DNA from: an uncultured Clostridia bacterium | Lineage (GTDB): Bacteria > Bacillota > Clostridia > Christensenellales > UBA1242 | DNA length: 38,634 nucleotides | Assembly: GCA_944349925.1 (NCBI GenBank) | Contig: CALVNT010000027.1 | Coordinates: forward strand, 1-38,634 | Direction: 5' to 3' | In this document: positions 24,502 through 33,305 of the stretch, one piece after another | Position numbering within the stretch: position 1 is the first letter of the stretch | Layout: each line of letters opens with the position of its first letter | The notes under the pieces: generated by a model | Told to the model about the DNA's origin: nothing | Databases searched by the model: none | What the model saw: only the letters and a program-made list of their open reading frames with translations | Position numbers and translations under genes: made by a program

Positions 24502-26574
24502 TTAAACTTCTTTATAATCACAATCTCGATTGCTACATTTTGTTATTTTACCTTTAACAATAATAGGGCTATTACATTTTGGGCATTTTTTACCTGTAGT
24601 TATATCCCAACTCATGAATTTACAATCTGGGTAACCTGAGCAAGAATAGAATATTTTACCTTTTTTACTTTTTCTTTCCAAAAGTTCTTTGCCACACTCC
24701 GGACAAATGCCGACTTTTTTAACTTCTTGCTCAATTGGTTTTGTATTTCGACATTTTGGGAAATTTGAACAAGCCAAAAATTTTCCAAATTTTCCTTCAC
24801 GAATAAGCATTTTGTGACCACATTTTTCACAAATTATATCTGTTTCTTGTGGAGGCTCTTTCATTGTCAGCGCAGAGGAATCTGCTTTTTCTAGTAAAGC
24901 AGCAAAACCATTATAAAAACTTGAAACTACGCTATGCCAATCTTCTCCCTTTGAAGCAATATCATCTAACCTTTGCTCCATATGAGCAGTAAATTTAACA
25001 TTTATCACACCACTAAAGAATTTTTCAAGATAAGTTGTAATTTTTTTGCCAAGTTCAGTTGGCACCAAAAATTTTCCTTCTTTTTGAGTGTATTTTCTCG
25101 TAGAAAGAATAGTAATGGTTGCTGCATAAGTTGCAGGCCGCCCAATTCCCTTTTCTTCCATAGCTTTAACCAAAGTTGCTTCAGTATAGCGAGCTGGGGG
25201 TTTAGTAAATTTTTGCTCAGGCTTAATTTCTTTGCAAAGCAAAATTTCACCTTCTTCAAGTTTTGGCAATTTCCCTTCAAAGCCTTCCTTTTTGTCTTCT
25301 TCGACAAATTCTTTATAAACGCTTGTAAAACCTGGAAATTCCATAGTTTTGCCGTTTACCTTAAAACCATAGCCTTGACAAACAAAATTTACAGCAACAT
25401 TTGAATATTCAGCATCAGCCATTTGACTTGCTAAAAATCTTTCATAAATAAGTTTATAAAGTTTATAGTTGTCACTAGACAAAGTCTCTTTGACCATGTC
25501 TGGAGTTATGTCCATAGTAATAGGTCTAATTGCCTCGTGTGCGTCTTGCGCATTTTCTTTAGTATGATAAACATTTGGTTTTGATGGCAAAAATTCTTTA
25601 CCAAACTTGTTTTCGATAAATTTTAAACAAGCATTTTGTGCATCTTGAGAGACCCGAACAGAGTCTGTTCTTATGTATGTAATAAGAGCAATTTTACCTT
25701 CACCTTTAACCTCGACTCCTTCATAAAGTTGCTGAGCCGAAGAAGTAGTACGAGCAAGAGACATTCCAAGCTTGTTAAGAGCATCTTGTTGCATAGTTGA
25801 AGTTGTAAAAGGAGCAGGCGCGTGCGATTTTGTTTTAGATTTTTTTATGTTTTCAACAACAAAATCTTTTCCTTTTACATTTTCTATTAAAGTGTCAACT
25901 TCTTCTTTATTTTTAGGCACAAATTTTTTGCCATTATAAGAAGCAAGAGAAGTTTTAATCAAATTTTGATTTTTTTGTAAAATAGCACTAACAGTCCAAT
26001 ATTCTTCTGGAACAAAAGATTCAATTTCTCTTTCTCTGTCAACGACAAGTTTTAAAGCAACAGATTGCACCCTTCCTGCACTAAGCTTAGGGGCAATTTT
26101 TTTACATAAAACGGGTGAAAGTTTATACCCCACAATCCTATCAAGCACACGCCTTGCCTGCTGAGCATCAACAAGGTTAAGATCAATAGCTCTCGGTTTT
26201 TCAAGTGCATTTGTAACCGCTTTTTTTGAAATTTCGTTAAATTCAATTCGGCATTTTTTATCGGTATCAAAACCTAAAATGTTCGCAACATGCCATGATA
26301 TTGCCTCCCCTTCTCTATCGGGGTCGGTAGCAATCAAAACTTCATCTGCCTCTGAAGCTTTTTTCTTTAAATCATCAATAAGCCCTTTTTTATCTGGCAC
26401 AATTTCATATTTAGGTTGAAAGTTATTTTTTATATCGATAGCAAAAGATTTTGTTGGCAAATCGCGAATATGACCTTTAGTAGCAAAAACCTCATAACCA
26501 TTGCCTAAATATTTTTTTAAAGCCTCTCTTTTAAAAGGCGATTCAATAACAACAAGTTTCAAAATTTCCTCCAT
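24502..26574 (-). CDS. topA: DNA topoisomerase I
   Basis: A 690-residue type IA topoisomerase that relaxes negative supercoils. Toprim motifs are KLVVIESP and ATDPDREGEAISWH. The nicking tyrosine is Tyr300 in LITYIRTDS. Three C-terminal zinc-finger units are visible: CEKCGHKM...CSNFPKC, CPECGKEL...CSGYPDC and CPKCNSPI...CSNRDC. The start is ambiguous. The ATG at 26574 overlaps the dprA stop (TAATG), but GGAGG lies inside codons 1-3, ideally placed for a TTG at 26562, which would give the family-typical start MKLVVIESP (686 residues). Confidence 0.97.
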   Translation of the reverse strand: MEEILKLVVIESPFKREALKKYLGNGYEVFATKGHIRDLPTKSFAIDIKNNFQPKYEIVPDKKGLIDDLKKKASEADEVLIATDPDREGEAISWHVANILGFDTDKKCRIEFNEISKKAVTNALEKPRAIDLNLVDAQQARRVLDRIVGYKLSPVLCKKIAPKLSAGRVQSVALKLVVDREREIESFVPEEYWTVSAILQKNQNLIKTSLASYNGKKFVPKNKEEVDTLIENVKGKDFVVENIKKSKTKSHAPAPFTTSTMQQDALNKLGMSLARTTSSAQQLYEGVEVKGEGKIALITYIRTDSVRVSQDAQNACLKFIENKFGKEFLPSKPNVYHTKENAQDAHEAIRPITMDITPDMVKETLSSDNYKLYKLIYERFLASQMADAEYSNVAVNFVCQGYGFKVNGKTMEFPGFTSVYKEFVEEDKKEGFEGKLPKLEEGEILLCKEIKPEQKFTKPPARYTEATLVKAMEEKGIGRPATYAATITILSTRKYTQKEGKFLVPTELGKKITTYLEKFFSGVINVKFTAHMEQRLDDIASKGEDWHSVVSSFYNGFAALLEKADSSALTMKEPPQETDIICEKCGHKMLIREGKFGKFLACSNFPKCRNTKPIEQEVKKVGICPECGKELLERKSKKGKIFYSCSGYPDCKFMSWDITTGKKCPKCNSPIIVKGKITKCSNRDCDYKEV

Positions 26575-27650
26575 TATTTAAGGTAGTATTCTCCACCCGG
26601 CATCCTTGATATTATTCCACGAATTTCAAGTATTGTCAAACAACTATTTAATATATTGATAGAAAGATTTGTATTTTTTTCTAAAAATTCAATATTTTTT
26701 GCCCCACTTGCAAGAAGAGAGCAGATTTGATTTTCCTCAAATGAAAGTTGTATAGAACTAAAATTATTAGTGTTTTGCTTAGAAGATTCAATATTCAAAG
26801 CATTTAAAATTTGTTTAGGATCAGTTACACACATTCCTTGACCAGACGAAATAATTTCATTGGGGAGAGCGCTTTTTTCACTATCAATGTTTCCGGGAAT
26901 TGCAAATACATCTTTTCCATAATCGAGAGCATAATCTCTAGTGTAAATTGTTCCGCTTTTTATGCTAGCTTCAGTTATCAAGACACCGTCACTAAACCCT
27001 GCAATTATTCTATTTCTAGTTGGAAAAGTATATCTTGTAGCTTTAGTAGAAGGACAATACTCAGTAAGAATAAGACCTTTTTCTGCTATTTGATTTGCAA
27101 GATCGCGGTGTTCAGGCGGATAAATGTTGTTAAAACCTGAGCCAAGAACAGCAATCGTTTTGCCACCTTCATTTAAAGTTTGTCTATGAGCAATAGAATC
27201 AATTCCATAAGCTAAACCTGAAACAATGACTAGTCCATTTTTTGCTAAAAACGAAGTGAATTTTTCGGTCACTCTCCTTCCATAATTTGACGGCATACGA
27301 GAGCCTACTATTGCAAGACAATGTCTATCAATTAAGCTTAAATCACCTTTATAAAACAAAAAGAAAGGTGCTTCAGAAATGCCACGAAGTTTTTTAGGAA
27401 ATTTTTCATCAAGTTTGCACACCAATTTTATATTTAAGGCTTCAAGATTTTCAATATATGCTTTGACCAATCTTTCATCTGCCCTTTCAACCATTTTTTT
27501 ATAAACATCTACGCTAATTTCTTTAAAATTTAAGCGACAAAAGTGAGAAAAACTGTAATCTTGTCCCATTTTTTCCAAAATATTTTCAATTTTATTTACA
27601 GGCAAATCAAATTGAGATAAAAAGTAAATAAACAAATCTTTCTCATTCAT
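26574..27650 (-). CDS. dprA: DNA processing protein DprA (Smf)
   Basis: Loads RecA on incoming single-stranded DNA in transformation. The Rossmann-like core shows VGSRMPSNYGRR, then VSGLAYGIDSIAHRQTL and IAVLGSGFNNIYPPEH, with the basic FPTRNRIIAGFSDGVLITEA. The C-terminal 70 residues look like the usual winged helix. The start is placed at 27650 (MNEKDLF, 358 residues) because a TTGAGT-16-TATACT promoter ends 8 nt before it. The earlier in-frame ATG at 27668 would lie upstream of the -10 box and has no ribosome site. The mRNA would be leaderless. Confidence 0.92.
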   Translation of the reverse strand: MNEKDLFIYFLSQFDLPVNKIENILEKMGQDYSFSHFCRLNFKEISVDVYKKMVERADERLVKAYIENLEALNIKLVCKLDEKFPKKLRGISEAPFFLFYKGDLSLIDRHCLAIVGSRMPSNYGRRVTEKFTSFLAKNGLVIVSGLAYGIDSIAHRQTLNEGGKTIAVLGSGFNNIYPPEHRDLANQIAEKGLILTEYCPSTKATRYTFPTRNRIIAGFSDGVLITEASIKSGTIYTRDYALDYGKDVFAIPGNIDSEKSALPNEIISSGQGMCVTDPKQILNALNIESSKQNTNNFSSIQLSFEENQICSLLASGAKNIEFLEKNTNLSINILNSCLTILEIRGIISRMPGGEYYLK

Positions 27651-27658
27651 ACGAAAAG

Positions 27659-27686
27659 AGTATAACATATTTTAAAATAAACTCAA
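27659..27686 (-). promoter_or_regulatory. promoter of dprA, apparently leaderless
   Basis: TTGAGT (27686-27681) and TATACT (27664-27659) are 16 bp apart. The expected transcription start (about 27652) is 0-2 nt from the ATG at 27650, and no ribosome binding site is present. Confidence 0.55.
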
Positions 27687-27815
27687 AATCATAAACGAAA
27701 ATTTTTTGAGTAAAAATTTAAAGAACAATATGTAATGCGACATAACATTTTTTAAAAAAATTACTTAAAAAATAAGAATTTTACATTATTAACATTTTAT
27801 TAAACGATAAAAATA

Positions 27816-27841
27816 AAAAAGCGAAACTTTTTCCGCTTTTT
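27816..27841 (-). terminator. terminator after comM
   Basis: AAAAAGCG (27816-27823) pairs with CGCTTTTT (27834-27841). On the minus strand a T-run follows. It overlaps the comM stop codon (27842-27840). Confidence 0.85.
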
Positions 27842-29369
27842 AAAAATATTTTCGATCTAGTGTTCGATAACTTATAGCTTCTGCAATATGTCTTGCTAAA
27901 ATATTTTCTTCGCCGTCAAGGTCGGCTATAGTACGAGCAACTCTTAAAAGCCTATCATGTGCACGTGCTGAAAGTTTAAGTTTGTCAAAAGCACTTTTTA
28001 AAAGTGCTTCCCCGCTTTCATCTAAAACGCAATACTTTTTTGTTTGGACAGCGGACATTTTTGCATTTGAAAAATTTTTATCATTTGCAAACCTCTTTAA
28101 CTGAATTTCTCTAGCCAAATCAACCCTCTTTTTAATTTGAGCCGAGCTTTCTTCTTCCTTGTCGCTTTTCAATTGCTCATATGTGACATTTTCAACTTCA
28201 ATATGAATATCAATTCTATCCATGATAGGTCCAGACAATTTAGCTAGATATTTGGTTATTTGCGACGGGGTACATTTGCATTCTTTATCTTTAGAACCAT
28301 AATTACCACACGGGCAAGGGTTCATTGAAGCAATAAGTGTAAAATTTGCAGGATATGTGATGGTAGCATTAGACCGAGCGACAGTAATCACTCCATCTTC
28401 TAATGGTTGTCGCAATGTTTCAATAGTATGCCTTGAATACTCGGGAAATTCGTCTAAAAACAAAACTCCATTATGAGCAAGCGAAATTTCTCCGGGTTTA
28501 GAATTTGTTCCGCCCCCAGTCAAACTTACAGTGCTTGCAGTATGATGAGGACTTCTAAAAGGGCGATTACAAACAATACCCTGTTTTAAATCTAGTTCAC
28601 CTGCTATAGAATGAATTTTCGTAACTTCCAAAGCTTCTTCAAAAGTTAAATTTGGCAAAATACTTGGAAAACATTTTGCGAGCATACTTTTACCACTACC
28701 GGGCGGGCCTATCATAAGCAAATTATGACCACCCGCAGCTGCTATTTCTAAAGCGCGCTTAGCCATTTTTTGTCCTTTAACATGAGAAAAATCTAACGGA
28801 AATTGTTCTTGCGAAATAATATCTTTAAATTTGCAAATTTCTACCAGTTTTATCTGTTTTTCACCTTTTAAAAATTGAACAGTCTCGATTAAACTTTCTA
28901 CCCCATAAACTTCAATTCCTTCAATAAACCTTGCTTCGTTGCAGTTTTCTTTAGGAATAATAAATTTTTTATAACCCATATCTCTTGCAGAGATCAAAAT
29001 AGGAAGCAGACCTTTTATTTTTTTTACAGAGCCGTCAAAAGACAGTTCTCCCAAAAAAGAGAAATCTTTTTCATTTTTAATTTTATTTTCTTCATTACAA
29101 GATAAAATGGCGACAGCAATACCTAAATCATAAATAGCCCCTTCTTTTTTCATATCAGCAGGAGCAAGATTGACAGTTATTCTTTTGACAGGATATTCAA
29201 AGGCACTATTACGAATAGCCGAGCGGACCCTTTCCTTAGATTCTTTTATTGCAGTATCAGCAAGCCCGACAATTTCAAAATGAGGAAGACCATTTGAAAC
29301 ATCAGTTTCAATATCAATTTTATATCCATCTACGCCTTTTAAACCAAAACTAACAACTTTCGCTAACAT
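27840..29369 (-). CDS. comM: ComM/YifB Mg-chelatase-like AAA ATPase
   Basis: A 509-residue protein. The N-terminal ChlI-like domain (DIGLADTAIKESKERV-type motif, here LADTAIKESKERVRSAI) has the Lon-like fold. The central AAA domain carries Walker A GPPGSGKS (221-228), and LFLDEFPEYSRHTIETLRQP is the Walker B/pore region. A Cys-rich loop (NPCPCGNYGSKDKECKCT) is characteristic of the YifB family. In naturally competent bacteria ComM is a helicase that promotes branch migration during recombination of transformed DNA. It overlaps the AlkD-like gene by 7 nt; GGAG precedes the ATG. Together with dprA this suggests functional DNA uptake or recombination. Confidence 0.95.
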   Translation of the reverse strand: MLAKVVSFGLKGVDGYKIDIETDVSNGLPHFEIVGLADTAIKESKERVRSAIRNSAFEYPVKRITVNLAPADMKKEGAIYDLGIAVAILSCNEENKIKNEKDFSFLGELSFDGSVKKIKGLLPILISARDMGYKKFIIPKENCNEARFIEGIEVYGVESLIETVQFLKGEKQIKLVEICKFKDIISQEQFPLDFSHVKGQKMAKRALEIAAAGGHNLLMIGPPGSGKSMLAKCFPSILPNLTFEEALEVTKIHSIAGELDLKQGIVCNRPFRSPHHTASTVSLTGGGTNSKPGEISLAHNGVLFLDEFPEYSRHTIETLRQPLEDGVITVARSNATITYPANFTLIASMNPCPCGNYGSKDKECKCTPSQITKYLAKLSGPIMDRIDIHIEVENVTYEQLKSDKEEESSAQIKKRVDLAREIQLKRFANDKNFSNAKMSAVQTKKYCVLDESGEALLKSAFDKLKLSARAHDRLLRVARTIADLDGEENILARHIAEAISYRTLDRKYF

Positions 29370-30037
29370 TGTTTCTCCTTTTTTACTCTAAAAGCTTTTA
29401 ATTCTTCTTTTTGCACAGAATTTAAACGATAAGAATCACAGGCTTTAGATATCGCTTTGTTTTTTACAAAATCATCTTCTATTTCATTTAATATGTTTTT
29501 TGTAAGATAAAAATCAATAACAAGCGCATCAGCAATCACCCAAGCTTGTGCCATCTTTACATAGTAGTTGTCAAAATCAACTTTAACAATTTTCAGTAAT
29601 ATATTTTCACAATCAAACTTCAATAACGATTTGAGATAGACAACTGCAAATCTAACAACAAAAGGTTTATCAGAAAGTAAAAGATTTTCAAAAAAAGGTC
29701 TATAGCTACTCATGTTTTTTAATCTTGAAGCAATCATATCACAAGTAGCCCAATTATTAATAAAAGGCAAAATATTTAATAATTGTTTTATTTTTTCTTC
29801 ACTATTGCTTTCTTTTGCAATCAAAAAGCCTTTAATTAGAACATCTTCATGAAAACAAACAGGCAATTTTTCTACATCAACCTTATAAGAGCGCAAAGTT
29901 TTGACAAATTTTTCTATAACAGATGTTTTAACTCCTTTAATTTCGAACTTAGTACCTATAAGCTTTTTGTCAAATTTTGCTTTGTCGACATTAGAGTTTT
30001 CTAAATAAAAATTTTGAAATAATTTCTGTATGTCCAT
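29363..30037 (-). CDS. AlkD-like DNA alkylation repair protein
   Basis: A 224-residue all-helical HEAT-repeat protein. Family landmarks are NNWATCD, VRFAVVYLKSL, YYVKMAQAWVIAD and NKAISKACDSYRLN, which correspond to the AlkD patterns D-N-W-x-x-x-D, R-F-x-V-V, Y-Y-V-x-M-A-x-A-W and N-K-x-I-x-K-x-x-x-S-x-R. AlkD enzymes remove bulky or N3/N7-alkylated bases without flipping them. It leads an operon with comM. No ribosome site precedes the ATG; a TTGAAA-16-TAATAT promoter ends 6 nt before it, implying a leaderless message. Confidence 0.85.
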   Translation of the reverse strand: MDIQKLFQNFYLENSNVDKAKFDKKLIGTKFEIKGVKTSVIEKFVKTLRSYKVDVEKLPVCFHEDVLIKGFLIAKESNSEEKIKQLLNILPFINNWATCDMIASRLKNMSSYRPFFENLLLSDKPFVVRFAVVYLKSLLKFDCENILLKIVKVDFDNYYVKMAQAWVIADALVIDFYLTKNILNEIEDDFVKNKAISKACDSYRLNSVQKEELKAFRVKKEKQC

Positions 30038-30043
30038 ATTTTC

Positions 30044-30071
30044 ATATTAACATATAATCACAATCTTTCAA
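30044..30071 (-). promoter_or_regulatory. promoter of the AlkD-like/comM operon, apparently leaderless
   Basis: TTGAAA (30071-30066) and TAATAT (30049-30044) are 16 bp apart. The expected start coincides with the ATG at 30037, which has no ribosome binding site. Confidence 0.5.
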
Positions 30072-30171
30072 AATAAATATATAAAATTGATAACATTTAT
30101 AGTGTAAATTACTTTGAAAAAATAAAAAATAGTTGCACAAGCAAGAAAAAACGAAAAAGACAATAAGAAGT

Positions 30172-30420
30172 GCTCCAAAAGTTAGAAAACTTTGAAAGGC
30201 TTACTTTTTTTATGAAAAAAGAAAAAATTTACAAAAAACATAGCATCGTGAAAAACTATCTTTGATAACCTTAAAGCTAAAATGTTATTTGTCAATAAGT
30301 TTGAAAGTGTTAACACTTATATTGACAAATTCAAAGAATATATATTATTACAACGAATAAAAGATAATAATTAAATTAAAAATGAGTCCGGCAAAAGACC
30401 AAAATCAAAATATATTGATA
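30172..30420 (+). mobile_element. IS3-family insertion sequence remnant
   Basis: The gap 30072-30500 has no intact gene. From 30261 one frame reads FDNLKAKML, then NKFESVNTYIDKFKEYI. After a one-base shift another reads YYNE, a stop, and KLKMSPAKD (about 30343-30399). Together these match the C-terminal end of IS3/IS150 OrfB transposases (F-x-x-L-K-x-E-M, F-x-S-V-x-E-Y-I, Y-Y-N-x-x-R-I-K, L-x-x-M-S-P). At 30172 GCTCCAAAAGTTAG resembles an IS3 terminal repeat, but no matching right end was found. The bulk of both reading frames is deleted. Stops and frameshifts show it is dead. Confidence 0.65.
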
Positions 30421-30500
30421 CAATTATTAAATTTTCCCCAACCAGCAGGGATACAATAAATTAAAATAGTCTTTTTTGTTTATTTTTCTCTATTAAAAAT

Positions 30501-30530
30501 TTGCTTTTTATCATTTATTTATGCTAAAAT
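30501..30530 (+). promoter_or_regulatory. promoter of the SPFH/zinc-ribbon operon
   Basis: TTGCTT (30501-30506) and TAAAAT (30525-30530) have an 18-bp spacer. AAAGGAGAG follows just before the ATG at 30556. Confidence 0.6.
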
Positions 30531-30555
30531 GACTATATAAATAAAGGAGAGTTTT

Positions 30556-31587
30556 ATGGCAATTTTAAAAAATATAGAATGGACTGATTCGGGAAGCGAT
30601 TTGCTCGTTTATAAATATCCAGTAAAAGAAGGACAAATAAATAGAGGTTCTGCGCTTACAGTCAGAGAAAGTCAAGTTTGTATTTTTGTTGATAAAGGCC
30701 GTCTTGCTGATGTTTTTTTGCCAGGTTTTTATAAACTTGATACAAACAACCTTCCAATCTTGACAAAACTTATGTCATGGAAATATGGATTTGAAACACC
30801 TTTTAAATCTGATATTTATTTTGTAAATACAAAACAATTTACAAATCAAAAATGGGGCACGGTAAATCCTATTATTGTAAGAGATAAAGATTATGGAGTG
30901 GTAAGAATCCGTGGCTTTGGAAATTACTCTTTCAAAGTTGACGATGCTTACGAGTTTATGAAAAATCTTAGTGGCACAAATTCTACATTTCAATCTTCAC
31001 AGATTACTGATTACTTAAGAAGCATTGTTTTAAGTGGCATAAGTGACGCTATTGGCGAAAGCAAAATATCAGTACTTGATATGGCTGGTAATTTGCAAGA
31101 ATTGTCTGCAATGGTCGAGAAAAAAGTCGTCCAAGATTTTAAGCAGATTGGTTTGAAACTCACAAACTTTGTTTTTGAAAACTTCTCATTGCCTGAAGAA
31201 CTTGAAAAAGCTATTGACAAAAACACTTCTCTTGGTATGCTACGCGGAAACATTGATGTTTACACTCAAATGGAAACATTGGAAGCCATGAAAGAAGCTG
31301 CTAAAAATCCAGGCTCAGCAGGCGGCACTATGGGTGCTGGTATGGGGCTTGGAATGGGAATGGGCCTTGGAAATATTTTTGCAAATAATTTGCAAAACAT
31401 GACAAATGTAAAAAATAATTCTCATGGTGCAAGCAAAGTATGTCCAAGTTGCAACGCTCAAGTTGGCGTAAAAGCTAAATTTTGCCCAGAGTGTGGTCAA
31501 AGATTGGCAACCACTTGTCCAGAATGCGGAACTGAAGTAAAATCAAATGCGAAATTTTGTCCAGAATGTGGAACTAAACTTAAATGA
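30556..31587 (+). CDS. SPFH-domain protein with C-terminal zinc ribbons (YdjI-like)
   Basis: A 343-residue protein. Residues about 20-240 form an SPFH/band-7-like domain (VRESQVCIFVDKGRLADVF; then KWGTVNPIIVRDKDYGVVRI and KLTNFVFENFSLPEELEKAI). A Gly/Met-rich linker (GAGMGLGMGMGLGN) leads to two zinc ribbons: CPSCNAQV...CPECGQRL and CPECGTEV...CPECGTKL. This is the architecture of B. subtilis YdjI, which works with the PspA phage-shock protein and YdjG/YdjH at the membrane. No PspA gene is in the window. It overlaps the next gene by 4 nt. Confidence 0.85.
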   Translation: MAILKNIEWTDSGSDLLVYKYPVKEGQINRGSALTVRESQVCIFVDKGRLADVFLPGFYKLDTNNLPILTKLMSWKYGFETPFKSDIYFVNTKQFTNQKWGTVNPIIVRDKDYGVVRIRGFGNYSFKVDDAYEFMKNLSGTNSTFQSSQITDYLRSIVLSGISDAIGESKISVLDMAGNLQELSAMVEKKVVQDFKQIGLKLTNFVFENFSLPEELEKAIDKNTSLGMLRGNIDVYTQMETLEAMKEAAKNPGSAGGTMGAGMGLGMGMGLGNIFANNLQNMTNVKNNSHGASKVCPSCNAQVGVKAKFCPECGQRLATTCPECGTEVKSNAKFCPECGTKLK

Positions 31588-32672
31588 TAGATAAAGAAAT
31601 AGAAGAAAAAATTTATAATGACAAAGATTTAAAAGTTGTTTCTAAAAAGTGTGTAAATTGTGGAGGAGAAACAGTTTTTGATCCAAAAGAACAAAAACTG
31701 AAGTGTTTATATTGCGGAAGCGTATTTGATATTGAAATCAACTCTAAAATTGAAGAAAGAAATTTGGAAGAAAAGACTAAAAATGGTCAAGTTTGGGAAA
31801 ATGCCGAGGTTTTGCAATGTCAAAGCTGTGGAGCTAAAGAAATAATTGAAGCCGGAGAAGTTTCGCATGTTTGTCCTTTTTGCGGAACCAATAGCATTGT
31901 TAAAATTAGTGAGATACCGGGTTTGAAACCACAAGGTGTTGTGCCTTTTAAATTGGAAAAATCTAAAGCGGTATTTTTGGCGATTAAATGGGCAAAGAAA
32001 AAAATATATGCGCCACGAAAATTTAAAAAAAGTGTTAAAGCCGAAAATTTGCATGGTGTATACAGTCCAATATTTACATTTGATGCCAATTCTACTTCTA
32101 ATTATATGGGTCGGCTTGGTAAAAGTTATGTAGTAACACACTATAGCAATGGAAAGGCTTATGTTTCTACAAGGGTCAGATATTTTAATATCTCAGGCAC
32201 CTTAAATATGAATTTTGATGATATTGTTGTTCAAGCGTCTACAGATTTTTCTCAAAATGTTATCAAATCTTTGGAGCCTTTTCCTACAAAAGATGTGCCG
32301 TTATATGATCCTAAATACCTGAAAGGTTTTTCGGCAAATACATATGACAGAGAAGGTGCAAAATGTTGGGAAGAATGCGTCTCAATGATGAATCAAAAAA
32401 TCGAACAAAATATTTTAAAAAAATATGATTATGATTACAAACAAAGTTTAAATATAAACACGAAATTTAGTGGTAAAACATATAAGTACATTTTAGTCCC
32501 TATTTATGTTGGGCACTTTGCTTATAACAAAAAGCTTTACAATTTTTACATAAATGGTGACAATGGAAAAATTACAGGCAAAACTCCTATTTCCGTTTGG
32601 AAGGTCTTGTTTACTATTTTAGTGGTTTTGCTAGGATTAACCGCACTTACTTTACTGTTTTATTTAAATTAA
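31584..32672 (+). CDS. zinc-ribbon membrane protein (YdjG-like)
   Basis: A 362-residue protein with two N-terminal zinc ribbons (CVNCGGET...CLYCGSVF and CQSCGAKE...CPFCGTNS), a soluble middle domain with APRKFKKSVKAENLHGVYSP, and one C-terminal membrane helix (VWKVLFTILVVLLGLTALTL). This is the YdjG/TFIIB-type zinc-ribbon family linked to PspA. The start codon overlaps the YdjI-like stop, indicating coupling. It probably anchors the SPFH protein at the cytoplasmic membrane as part of an envelope-stress system. Confidence 0.85.
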   Translation: MIDKEIEEKIYNDKDLKVVSKKCVNCGGETVFDPKEQKLKCLYCGSVFDIEINSKIEERNLEEKTKNGQVWENAEVLQCQSCGAKEIIEAGEVSHVCPFCGTNSIVKISEIPGLKPQGVVPFKLEKSKAVFLAIKWAKKKIYAPRKFKKSVKAENLHGVYSPIFTFDANSTSNYMGRLGKSYVVTHYSNGKAYVSTRVRYFNISGTLNMNFDDIVVQASTDFSQNVIKSLEPFPTKDVPLYDPKYLKGFSANTYDREGAKCWEECVSMMNQKIEQNILKKYDYDYKQSLNINTKFSGKTYKYILVPIYVGHFAYNKKLYNFYINGDNGKITGKTPISVWKVLFTILVVLLGLTALTLLFYLN

Positions 32673-32704
32673 ATTTTGTTTTTATTAAATTTACTTTTAA
32701 TCAT

Positions 32705-32733
32705 TTGATGTTTTTAAATAAAAATGTTATGAT
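32705..32733 (+). promoter_or_regulatory. promoter of the small membrane protein gene
   Basis: TTGATG (32705-32710) and TATGAT (32728-32733) have a 17-bp spacer, so the third gene can be transcribed independently of the two upstream. Confidence 0.6.
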
Positions 32734-32762
32734 AATAATATATTAGCTCTATGGGAGGGAGT

Positions 32763-33212
32763 ATGGGTAGAAATTTTATTTATAAAATAGCTGGTGCGTT
32801 TATAATTATTATCGCTGCACTTTTTTGGGTTTTATCGATAGCTTTACCAGAAAATTTCGGACAGTTTTCTTTGGCTTGGGCTGGAGTTGTGATTTGTTTT
32901 GGAATAGGCATAATTTTCCTTGTTAATGGCTGTATACAACAAAATATAACGACTATAAAAAAATTAAAAATCTGGTTTGGCGTTGGGCTTCTTATTGCAG
33001 GATTGTTGTGTTTGGTATCAGCACTTGCAATTCCAGAAAATTTAGTTATCCCTATTATTGCTCTTGTTGTGGCTTGTGGTTTTATGGTTACAATTCTTGC
33101 GACCGGTGGTCAAAAATGGGACGAAGGCGACAATCACAAAATAGGATACAAAAATTATTTTGAGAGAAAAAAAGAAGAGCAGAAAAAGCAGGATATAGAA
33201 GATAAAAAATAA
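32763..33212 (+). CDS. small integral membrane protein
   Basis: A 149-residue protein with four hydrophobic segments in two hairpins and a charged, Lys/Glu-rich C-terminal tail (FERKKEEQKKQDIEDKK) in the cytoplasm. The start at 32763 is chosen because GGGAGG lies just before it; an ATG at 32751 would place that site inside the coding region. No family is recognised. It follows the YdjI/YdjG-like pair but has its own promoter, and could be an envelope-stress partner. Terminator at 33221-33261. Confidence 0.7.
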   Translation: MGRNFIYKIAGAFIIIIAALFWVLSIALPENFGQFSLAWAGVVICFGIGIIFLVNGCIQQNITTIKKLKIWFGVGLLIAGLLCLVSALAIPENLVIPIIALVVACGFMVTILATGGQKWDEGDNHKIGYKNYFERKKEEQKKQDIEDKK

Positions 33213-33220
33213 TAAAGCAT

Positions 33221-33261
33221 AAAAACGACTAAATTTTTTTATTTAAACTTAGTCGTTTTTT
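33221..33261. terminator. bidirectional terminator
   Basis: AAAAACGACTAA (33221-33232) pairs perfectly with TTAGTCGTTTTT (33249-33260), with T-runs on both strands. It separates the membrane protein gene from convergent rsmE. Confidence 0.9.
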
Positions 33262-33305
33262 ATTTTAGTAATTTTATTTAGTTTTATAATTATAATTTTT
33301 AAAAT

